Both the position numbers and the translations under genes were made by a program. Positions 1 to 5,416 of a stretch of 5,416 bases of DNA are shown here, in pieces (within the stretch, counting starts at the first letter, position 1; the number at the start of each line of letters is the position of its first letter). The notes below the pieces were generated by a model. The model worked only from the letters and a program-made list of their open reading frames with translations, made no database searches and was not told the DNA's origin. The stretch is from Acidobacteriota bacterium. Lineage in GTDB: Bacteria > Planctomycetota > Phycisphaerae > WQYP01 > JAJZKJ01. Location of the stretch: contig JAJZKJ010000186.1 in the NCBI GenBank assembly GCA_021804195.1, forward strand, positions 1 through 5,416, in the 5' to 3' direction.

Positions 1-1154
1 CAGGCCCCGAAGGGGCAACTCCCCCGAGGCGCAAAATGACAAAGCGCCTGCCGGTCATAGCCATGCCGCCCGGTCACCATATAGTTAGCCTGAATTTCGG
101 AGAAACCCTCCGGCGTCGAAGGGTAGAGCCAACCCGCATATTCGAACCGCAGACCCTGGAATTCCAGGTTGCGCAGCGGCCGCCGCACAGAGCCCGCGCC
201 CTCGATCAACGTCTGCAGCACGGGCGCTTCCACATCCGCCGTGCGCAGGTTTTCGCCCGCCCGGGGTGTGTAATAAAACTTTTTCAGTCCAGGATCGAAA
301 TACCACTGTCCAGGCGCGCCCAGGAATTCATAGACATTAACGGCATAAGCCGGTGTGCGGCCCACGCTCGCCGGCCCCACCAGATTGGCGGTGCGATGAA
401 ACCGCGAATCGCGCGGCAGCATAATGCGCGCGGTTGAGTTTCGCCAGCAGGGTTCGGCCATGGTGATCATGCGTCCCTGGATTTGCGCCACGGGACAGCG
501 CGGCTCCGTCCAGGCGCCCAGCCCCAGCGAAGGCTCGGACCACAGGCCGTTGCCGCCGGTGTACACGAACTCAATCTGGGCGGGATTGCGCCAGTGCGCC
601 ATCGCGCGGTTGCTGGCGATATAGCCTGTCGGGGTTTGTTGCAGCCGTGCCGGCAAACGGCCGCGGGCGCGGCGCGCCCGTACGCCATTGATATAGAGCT
701 GGCGTGTGCCCGGAAACCCGGCGGGCGCGTCCGCGCTCCATAAATGCCGCCGGCCCGGAACCGGCCGCCAACCGGTGATGCGAGCGCCGCCGCTGATGAC
801 CACGCGCGCCCCTGGCGCCGCGCGGTAAATGATCTTCTGCCCCGCAGGTGCGGAATCCCGGGCGCGAAAGCGCAGCGGCCGCCGCAGCCGGTAAACTCCA
901 CCTGCGATTTCCACCACCACCGCGCCGGGTTTTTGGGCCAGCAGACGCCGCACCCGGTCGCGCGCCTGGCGCAGCGTGCGGAACGGCAAGCGGCGGGTGC
1001 CCGGGTTTTTGCCCGCGCCCTGGGGCGACACATACAATCGCCGCGCCGCATGGGTGCTGTGAACGCGCCGGCTGCGCGGCGCCACGGCGAATGCGAATAG
1101 CACCGCGGGCGCCGCGGCCGCAATGGTCAGTTTTGCCAGCCGAGTCTCAGCCAT
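1..1154 (-). CDS. Exported right-handed parallel beta-helix protein, GH141-like; 3' end outside window
   Basis: The frame stays open from ATG at 1154 to base 1, giving 384 residues and no stop, so the C-terminal part is missing. Residues 1-25 read as a signal peptide (Arg5 and Lys8, then an Ala/Leu/Phe-rich core ending AVA; a later cut near residue 37 is also possible). The mature start LYVSPQGAGKNPGT (40-53), followed by PFRTLRQARDRVR, is the opening common to secreted beta-helix carbohydrate enzymes. Other family-like segments are VVISGGARITGW (118-129), LYINGVRARRAR (153-164), GQWYFDPGLKKFYYTP (282-297) and LEFQGLRFEYAGWLYPS (330-346), where the helix coils begin. This architecture is that of GH141, a family known to contain an alpha-L-fucosidase and a xylanase. 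The catalytic residues should lie in the helix beyond the window, so activity cannot be judged. A polysaccharide lyase or inactive beta-helix protein remains possible. Its good ribosome site lies inside the end of the lyase gene. Confidence 0.85.
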   Translation of the reverse strand, partial: MAETRLAKLTIAAAAPAVLFAFAVAPRSRRVHSTHAARRLYVSPQGAGKNPGTRRLPFRTLRQARDRVRRLLAQKPGAVVVEIAGGVYRLRRPLRFRARDSAPAGQKIIYRAAPGARVVISGGARITGWRPVPGRRHLWSADAPAGFPGTRQLYINGVRARRARGRLPARLQQTPTGYIASNRAMAHWRNPAQIEFVYTGGNGLWSEPSLGLGAWTEPRCPVAQIQGRMITMAEPCWRNSTARIMLPRDSRFHRTANLVGPASVGRTPAYAVNVYEFLGAPGQWYFDPGLKKFYYTPRAGENLRTADVEAPVLQTLIEGAGSVRRPLRNLEFQGLRFEYAGWLYPSTPEGFSEIQANYMVTGRHGYDRQALCHFAPRGSCPFGA

Positions 1155-2401
1155 ATTTTTTCTTCCTTTGAAAATCCAATCTGCCGCAATGCGGCGCGCA
1201 AGGCATTCGCGCGCGGCCGGTCATGCCGCTCCGCGGCCCACAGCATGGGACGCAATCCGCGCGGCGACCAGCGTGTGATCTCGTGATACGGCCAGCGCTT
1301 TCTGCCCAGCGCATAGGGCAGCAGGTAATCCAGCGCGGTCACAATACCGGCGCCGCGCGGCGAGCGGTAGCGCCATAAGTCCACACCCACAAAATGCCCC
1401 AGCCGTGCCAGTTCGCAGAGCCCTCGCAGGTTCATCATCGAGTATTGAAATGATTGCGTGCGCGCCGTTTCGAGCGGTTCACGGCCGCTGGCCACAATCT
1501 GCAGAGCGATCCGCCGCCGGCGCGCGCGTAAAAGTATCTGCCGTGCCAGCCTGGTTTGGCCGGTAAAAAGAGCCTCATCGGCCGCTTGCACGTCATACCA
1601 GGTGCCGTGATTATTTTTAGCGGCCTGCTCGGCCCGGCCGTTGCGGCTGGTGCGCAGCCAGTGCAGATAGCGTTGGAACCAACTTTCCATGCCGGCCTGA
1701 TCGGCCCGTGTCCAGGCCGGCGAGCCGGCCAGCAGGCCGATGGCGTCAATCAGATGCGGAAATCCGGCAGTATCAATAATCCCGATGCCGCGCCCGTTGA
1801 CCCGGCCGGGAATGCCCTGGGCATAGTTCAGATTGGGGTTCATGCGCGTGGCCGGATCCAGAAACCAGACTCGGATCAGGTGCGCCGCGTGCGCGGCATA
1901 GCGCTCGCGGCCAGTAAGAAACCCGGCCAGTGCCAGTGTCTCCACGGCTGGGATCAACTTGTGCAGCTCATCATGGTCGGTGATTTTGCGAATCTGCGGA
2001 TTGCGCCGTCCGTCACGCCGGATGTAGGGCAGCCCATTGGGAGTTCGCGGGTTGGGCCAGAAATATGGGGCCCAACTCATGTAATCGTGCTTGTTCCCGC
2101 TGGGCGGAATATAAGCTTTATCCATCACTGAAAAGGGTCCGGCGTGCAGCGCGTGCCTCGCTTGGTTTTGCGGTTGATCCATGAAGGCTGCGAGGGCCGG
2201 AGACAATGGCGGCCGGCGCAGCCGGGCGCGCAAATGTGCCAGCGGCCGCCGGCGCAGCAAAAATATCCGCGGCGCCGGCAGCGCCCTCGCCAAGCCCAGC
2301 ATGAGGATCATTCCGCATGCGGCGAATCTGGCCATCCGGCTCCAGACATCGTGCCTGCCTGGCCGGGATTTCCGCGGTTGCATCTTCAATTTCATCAACA
2401 T
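1127..2401 (-). CDS. Exported alginate lyase superfamily protein (PF05426; PL38/PL5-like polysaccharide lyase)
   Basis: This 424-residue protein is predicted to cleave uronate-containing polysaccharide by beta-elimination, in an alpha/alpha barrel fold. Recognisable segments are PSGNKHDYMSWAPYFWPNP (100-118), LPYIRRDGRRNP (124-135), DHDELHKLIPAVETLAL (142-158), FLDPATRMNPNLNYAQGIPG (180-199), AKNNHGTWYDVQ (261-272) and ARTQSFQYSMMNL (313-325). The lyase catalytic set is visible as N264, H265, R314 and Y320. The six-residue Arg-to-Tyr step and the NNHGTWYD context look more like PL38 than classical PL5, but this is from memory of the families. Substrates known in this superfamily include alginate and glucuronan. 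The N-terminus is long and basic before the hydrophobic stretch at 26-42. An in-frame ATG at 2335 (M23), with GGAG four bases upstream, would give a more typical signal peptide, so the start is uncertain. The gene end overlaps the next gene by 28 nt. Confidence 0.87.
   Translation of the reverse strand: MLMKLKMQPRKSRPGRHDVWSRMARFAACGMILMLGLARALPAPRIFLLRRRPLAHLRARLRRPPLSPALAAFMDQPQNQARHALHAGPFSVMDKAYIPPSGNKHDYMSWAPYFWPNPRTPNGLPYIRRDGRRNPQIRKITDHDELHKLIPAVETLALAGFLTGRERYAAHAAHLIRVWFLDPATRMNPNLNYAQGIPGRVNGRGIGIIDTAGFPHLIDAIGLLAGSPAWTRADQAGMESWFQRYLHWLRTSRNGRAEQAAKNNHGTWYDVQAADEALFTGQTRLARQILLRARRRRIALQIVASGREPLETARTQSFQYSMMNLRGLCELARLGHFVGVDLWRYRSPRGAGIVTALDYLLPYALGRKRWPYHEITRWSPRGLRPMLWAAERHDRPRANALRAALRQIGFSKEEKIWLRLGWQN
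1162..1168 (-). promoter_or_regulatory. Ribosome binding site of the GH141-like gene
   Basis: On the minus strand AAGGAAG lies seven bases before the ATG at 1154, inside the last codons of the lyase gene. It fixes the start of the beta-helix gene despite the 28-nt overlap and suggests translational coupling of the two genes. Confidence 0.75.
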
Positions 2402-2411
2402 TTCTTTATTG

Positions 2412-2421
2412 TTAACGTTAA
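2412..2421. promoter_or_regulatory. AT-rich perfect palindrome, possible operator
   Basis: TTAACGTTAA is a perfect 10-bp palindrome centred on CG, in the 62-nt gap between the kinase stop and the lyase start, ten bases before the lyase ATG at 2401. The gap is markedly AT-rich on its lyase side (2401-2426), in contrast with the flanking genes. A central CG with AT-rich arms resembles operators of LacI-type regulators, but symmetry stops at ten bases. The gap shows no terminator hairpin and no convincing -35/-10 pair, so this could be a site for an internal promoter or simply AT-rich leader sequence. Confidence 0.25.
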
Positions 2422-2463
2422 TTAATGGATTCCGGCTACACCCTTTCCCTGGATTTACGCATT

Positions 2464-3417
2464 TTATGCGTTTGAAAGGGCGCTCGGCCCGGGGAAATCT
2501 TCGAGCGCGGGCGACAAAATCAGCGCCGCCGCGCCGGTCAGCCCGGCTTCTTCCAGTTGACTGCGCTCCACCCGGGTCCGGCCGCGGCGGTAGCGGAAAC
2601 TTCGCTGCTCGAGTTCACGCCGCAGCTTAGATTCAAAAACCGGCCAGGAGCGGCTCACCCCGCCGCCGATCACATAAAGCGGTAGATCGAGCAGGTTGAT
2701 CCAGCCCGCCAGGCCGGCGGCTAGAATCGTGGCCATTTCATCCCAGGCTGCCAGCGCGCCGCGATGACCCGCCTGCGCCAATTCCGACAAGCGCCGCGCG
2801 GTCACCACCGCCTCGCCGCAGTGCCGGCGCGCCAGCGCGGCAATGCCGGGAGCGGAAACATACGTTTCCAGGCAACCGCGGCCGCCGCAGCCGCAGGCCG
2901 GGCCTTTATAGTCCACGGCGACATGCCCAAGCTCCGGCGCGCCGCCATCCTGCCCCCGCCAGACGCGGCGGTTCACAATGATTCCCGAGCCCACGCCAGT
3001 GCCCAGTGTCAGCATGGCCATGGAATCACTGCCCGCCCTCGCACCGCGCCAGAACTCGCCAATCGTTGCCGCCGTGCTGTCATGCTCCAGCCGGATGCGA
3101 TACGGCAGCCGCGCCGTCAACGCCGGGCGCAGTTCAAATCCCGCCCAGCCCGGCAAGTTGGCGGCAATTCGAATGCGGCCCGATTCGCCATCCACCTGTC
3201 CCGGGAAGGCGATCCCAACGCCCAGCGGCGGTCCCCGGCGGGCGGTCATTTCTTCGACGCATTGGCAAAGTTTTTCCACCGCCGCCGCCGCGCCTTCACT
3301 CACTTGGGTGGCTTGCGAGCGCGTCTCCAGCCGCTCAAAACCTGGATTGAACGCGGCCACGCGTAGATTGGTCCCGCCCAGGTCCACCGCGATTGCATAC
3401 GGTTGAGTTGGCGCCAT
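2464..3417 (-). CDS. ROK-family sugar kinase (glucokinase-like)
   Basis: This 317-residue protein, the usual ROK length, should transfer phosphate from ATP to a free hexose or amino sugar in the cytoplasm. It has no signal peptide. The N-terminal phosphate loop is DLGGTNLR (12-19). EHDSTAA (111-117) carries the predicted catalytic base D113, and GTGVGSGI (139-146) is the second nucleotide-binding loop. PELGH (161-165) is followed by a CxCxxxxC cluster, giving the ROK zinc ligands H165, C175, C177 and C182, and then E184 as a sugar contact. GGGV at 251-254 lies in the C-terminal ATP-binding lobe. There is no N-terminal helix-turn-helix, so it is a kinase and not an NagC/XylR-type repressor. 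Most ROK kinases have Asn before the catalytic Asp; here it is H112, which may alter sugar preference. Glucokinase, fructokinase and N-acetylhexosamine kinase all remain possible. It sits between secreted enzymes, which suggests it handles a sugar they release. Confidence 0.92.
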   Translation of the reverse strand: MAPTQPYAIAVDLGGTNLRVAAFNPGFERLETRSQATQVSEGAAAAVEKLCQCVEEMTARRGPPLGVGIAFPGQVDGESGRIRIAANLPGWAGFELRPALTARLPYRIRLEHDSTAATIGEFWRGARAGSDSMAMLTLGTGVGSGIIVNRRVWRGQDGGAPELGHVAVDYKGPACGCGGRGCLETYVSAPGIAALARRHCGEAVVTARRLSELAQAGHRGALAAWDEMATILAAGLAGWINLLDLPLYVIGGGVSRSWPVFESKLRRELEQRSFRYRRGRTRVERSQLEEAGLTGAAALILSPALEDFPGPSALSNA

Positions 3418-3426
3418 GATTGTTCT

Positions 3427-3433
3427 TCACCTT
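3427..3433 (-). promoter_or_regulatory. Ribosome binding site of the ROK kinase gene
   Basis: AAGGTGA on the minus strand overlaps the TAA stop of the glycosidase gene and lies nine bases before the kinase ATG at 3417. Overlap of stop and ribosome site is typical of operon-internal genes and supports both this start and cotranscription. Confidence 0.65.
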
Positions 3434-5402
3434 AGTGCCGGGCGACGCTTTCGAGCACTAAAACTTCAAACGGCCGCAGATGCAGCACCCGCGGCTGGCC
3501 GGCCCGCAACCGGATCACCGGCCGCGCCGGATTTTTCCCTGGACTTCGCATACGGTAAGTCCGCGCCGCGCCCGCCGGCAATTGAAAAAGCTTTTGCGCG
3601 TCCGCGGTAAATACCGCCGGGTGCGCACTGGGGTTGCGCAAGGTTAGAATGGCCCGCGCTGGCGACCACGACGCCCAGCCATAAACCTGGCCTAAGCCGG
3701 GATCGCCGCCCACCCAGTGCGTATCCACCAGAGTGCGGGTGTTCCGTCGCGCCCAGAGCGCGGCGGCGGCAAGATCATGCCAGTTGCGCCGGTCGAGCAA
3801 GGCCGGGGTCAGATACAATTCCTGCGTCTGCGTGCCCGAGCCGAAAAAGTCCCAAACCTGATCGGCAAAATCCCGATCCGAGCTGTGTTTGAGTCTCAGC
3901 GCCAGCCGGGCGTAAATAATGCCGTGCAGCATCAGCGAGTTCAACGGATACAAAGGCGCCCGCTCAACCACATCGCGATAGGTCATCATGTCGCGGTAGG
4001 TGATCCAGCGCTGGGGCTGATCGCCCGGACCGTAAAAGCTGTGATCCTCGCCGCCGCGCCAGGTGGAATCCACATAGCGCAGCCAGAAGGGCGAAGGCCA
4101 GGTGCCCGTGGTCTGGTTGATGAATAGTCCCGGTTCCAGCCGGCGCAACTGCACGAGCAGCCGCAGCATGGCGTCGTAATCTGCGGTCAAACCCGCCTCG
4201 CCCGCCCTCGGCCCGGCTGCCAGGCCGTCAAATTTGAACTCGCGCACCCCGTACCGCCGGATCATTCGTTCGCAGATAGCGCGAAAGCGGTGGTAATATT
4301 TCGGGCCGGCCAGCGAAAAACCGGCGGCATCGGTTTCAAACCCCTGTGCGCGCCCATAGCGCAGCCGCGCTTTGCGCGCCCTCCCATAGCCGCCAAAGGG
4401 CGAGAGCCAAACTCCCAGCGCGGAATGCATTTTGCGCGCCTCCCGCGCCAGCGGGGTGAACCCCTGGGGCAGCCGCGAAGAAAACTGCCATAGACTGCGG
4501 TGATTATCCCAGCCATCGTCAAATACATAGGCTGCAACTGGCACTCCCCGCTTCACGGTCAATTCTTCGCCCAGCGCCCGAATGGCTCCCACCGCCTGCC
4601 GCGTAGTGTAATTGCGCAAATCGTACCAGGAGTTGTATTGCAAAAAAGGCCGGTAGGGGTGGGCCCGCGCGCGCTCGATATAGGCCAGGAAATCCCGCCG
4701 CATCTGGCCTGGATGCGCCACCCCGATCACCAGGATTTCATGCAGCGGATGTCCGGGCGCGAGCACCGCATTGCGCAAGAGCGCGCAGCTCGCCCGGTCT
4801 TGCTTGACCGTGTTTTGCGCCAGCGGCTGCTCCAGCCCAAAAAAGAAATTTCCGGCCACGATCGGCGAGCCTGCCACTGTGCCCGCCGTGCGTGCCCCCG
4901 GGAGGGACTCCTGGAACAGCACCAGCTTTTTCAGGCTCACGCGGCGGCCCACCGCGCGCAAGGTCAGTATTTCACGAATATAATTTGCGCCCCGTCGCAG
5001 CCTGACCCGCCACACGGCCGCCAAATGCCAGTGGGGCGCGGCATAGCTGGCAATCAATTCCCGGCCGGGGAAATGCTTGCCGGCTTGCGATGCGGCGGCT
5101 TGCGCCGGCAAAGGCTTGAGCCGCGGCGGTCCGGTCAGGGTGAAGTCCGAAGCCGGCAGTTCCCGTCCATTGGCCAGGTGGACGATGAAATTTTCCCGGG
5201 GCAATGCCAGCGCCGCGCCGGTCAATTGATTCACGATTCGCACCTGCCACAGCCGGCCGCGCCGCACCCGATATCTCCAGATCAGCTCCCGGTTTTGCAG
5301 TTGGCCGCGGCGCTGCGCCGGAAGTGCCAACGGATGCACTGCGGCCAGGCCGAGGATGCTCATGGCCATGGCAAAGACAGCCGGATCGATTTTGCGCCTC
5401 AT
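3432..5402 (-). CDS. Exported GH36-like (clan GH-D) glycoside hydrolase, possible alpha-galactosidase
   Basis: This 656-residue protein is probably a retaining glycosidase acting outside the cytoplasm. Residues 1-29 form a signal peptide: basic MRRK, then a hydrophobic stretch, ending near ALPA. There is no lipobox cysteine. Residues about 35-240 look like the N-terminal beta-sandwich of GH36-type enzymes. The barrel begins near 253 (LQYNSWYD). It carries FDDGW (D295, D296), the strand GVWLSPFGGYG (329-339), EFKFDG with D392 as likely nucleophile, and VDSTWRGGED (444-453), where D445, E452 or D453 could be the acid/base. A C-terminal beta-sandwich spans about 575-656. The start is supported by AGGA six bases upstream. 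It is the first gene visible in the presumed operon, and the kinase gene follows 14 nt after its stop. The canonical GH36 KWD and SGGGR-type motifs are only loosely matched, so the exact family and substrate (alpha-galactose, alpha-GalNAc or other) are open. The glycosidase class is fairly secure; the specificity is not. Confidence 0.75.
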   Translation of the reverse strand: MRRKIDPAVFAMAMSILGLAAVHPLALPAQRRGQLQNRELIWRYRVRRGRLWQVRIVNQLTGAALALPRENFIVHLANGRELPASDFTLTGPPRLKPLPAQAAASQAGKHFPGRELIASYAAPHWHLAAVWRVRLRRGANYIREILTLRAVGRRVSLKKLVLFQESLPGARTAGTVAGSPIVAGNFFFGLEQPLAQNTVKQDRASCALLRNAVLAPGHPLHEILVIGVAHPGQMRRDFLAYIERARAHPYRPFLQYNSWYDLRNYTTRQAVGAIRALGEELTVKRGVPVAAYVFDDGWDNHRSLWQFSSRLPQGFTPLAREARKMHSALGVWLSPFGGYGRARKARLRYGRAQGFETDAAGFSLAGPKYYHRFRAICERMIRRYGVREFKFDGLAAGPRAGEAGLTADYDAMLRLLVQLRRLEPGLFINQTTGTWPSPFWLRYVDSTWRGGEDHSFYGPGDQPQRWITYRDMMTYRDVVERAPLYPLNSLMLHGIIYARLALRLKHSSDRDFADQVWDFFGSGTQTQELYLTPALLDRRNWHDLAAAALWARRNTRTLVDTHWVGGDPGLGQVYGWASWSPARAILTLRNPSAHPAVFTADAQKLFQLPAGAARTYRMRSPGKNPARPVIRLRAGQPRVLHLRPFEVLVLESVARH

Positions 5403-5408
5403 ATTTCG

Positions 5409-5412
5409 TCCT
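5409..5412 (-). promoter_or_regulatory. Ribosome binding site of the GH36-like gene
   Basis: AGGA on the minus strand sits six bases before the ATG at 5402, at the right edge of the window. It supports this start, which also gives a normal signal peptide. Only 14 bases upstream of the gene are visible, so nothing can be said about a promoter or a preceding gene. Confidence 0.6.
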
Positions 5413-5416
5413 GTTC

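Larger units (their letters stand above)
1..5402 (-). other. Presumed polysaccharide-utilisation operon of four genes
   Basis: All four genes point the same way. The gaps are 14 nt (glycosidase to kinase) and 62 nt (kinase to lyase), followed by a 28-nt overlap (lyase to beta-helix protein). No rho-independent terminator is visible between them. Three products carry export signals and one is a cytoplasmic sugar kinase, a functional mix typical of a carbohydrate catabolic locus. No transporter, SusC/SusD pair or transcription factor lies within the window, and the operon may extend at both ends. The 62-nt gap leaves room for an internal promoter. Confidence 0.7.

Noticed and set aside
4..16. 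Perfect GCCCC-GAA-GGGGC hairpin
   Set aside because: It lies inside the coding frame of the beta-helix gene with no T-run after it on either strand, so it is not a credible terminator.
1094..1120. GC-only palindromic stretch including a GCGGCCGC site
   Set aside because: It encodes the Ala-rich core of the signal peptide of the beta-helix protein; symmetry here follows from GCG/GCC codons.
467..1123. A long minus-strand frame overlapping the beta-helix gene (218 codons)
   Set aside because: It is Arg/Ala/Pro-rich with no recognisable motifs, and lies out of frame with the 384-codon reading frame that shows clear family segments and a good ribosome site.
1556..2131. Plus-strand open frame of 191 codons opposite the lyase gene
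   Set aside because: It is antisense to conserved lyase segments including the NNHGTWYD region, with no recognisable domain of its own.
2181..2630. Plus-strand open frame spanning the gap between lyase and kinase
   Set aside because: Most of it is antisense to the two real genes, with low-complexity Arg/Ala content and no family similarity.
3276..3296. GCC/GCG trinucleotide run
   Set aside because: It encodes a short Ala stretch (AAAA) in the kinase and is explained by GC-rich Ala codons.
2764..3366. Plus-strand open frame of 200 codons opposite the kinase gene
   Set aside because: It is antisense to a well-supported ROK gene, its composition reflects GC-rich codon shadows, and no motifs are visible.
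3432..5402. Possible 'enterotoxin' label, which I recall being applied to some similar proteins
   Set aside because: The barrel motifs and enzyme neighbours point to a glycosidase; nothing toxin-like is visible.

Overview
The window is GC-rich bacterial DNA (proteins full of Ala, Arg and Gly). It is read almost entirely from the minus strand and carries four consecutive genes for polysaccharide breakdown and sugar use. The gene set (secreted carbohydrate enzymes plus a ROK kinase) and the protein composition would suit a soil or sediment polysaccharide degrader such as an Acidobacteriota or Verrucomicrobiota member. That placement is an inference from protein style only; no taxonomic marker is present.

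Layout in transcription order, from right to left: (1) 5402-3432, a 656-residue exported glycosidase with a GH36-like (clan GH-D) barrel; (2) 3417-2464, a 317-residue ROK-family cytoplasmic sugar kinase; (3) 2401-1127, a 424-residue exported alginate-lyase-superfamily enzyme (PF05426, PL38/PL5-like); (4) 1154-1, the first 384 residues of an exported right-handed beta-helix protein resembling GH141, which runs off the left edge.

The spacings are 14 nt, 62 nt and a 28-nt overlap, with no visible terminator between genes, so the block is most simply one operon. The only non-coding stretch of note is the 62-nt gap before the lyase, which holds a perfect 10-bp AT-rich palindrome centred on CG, a possible operator. 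There is no gene-free stretch over 300 bases, and I see no tRNA, rRNA, CRISPR array, insertion sequence or attachment site.

Working model (inference): the three exported enzymes attack a complex polysaccharide outside the cytoplasm. The lyase would cleave uronic-acid linkages, and the GH36-like and GH141-like enzymes would remove or cut alpha-galactosyl/fucosyl or xylan-type units. The ROK kinase would phosphorylate a released hexose after import. No transporter or regulator lies in the window. The polymer cannot be identified from these sequences alone.
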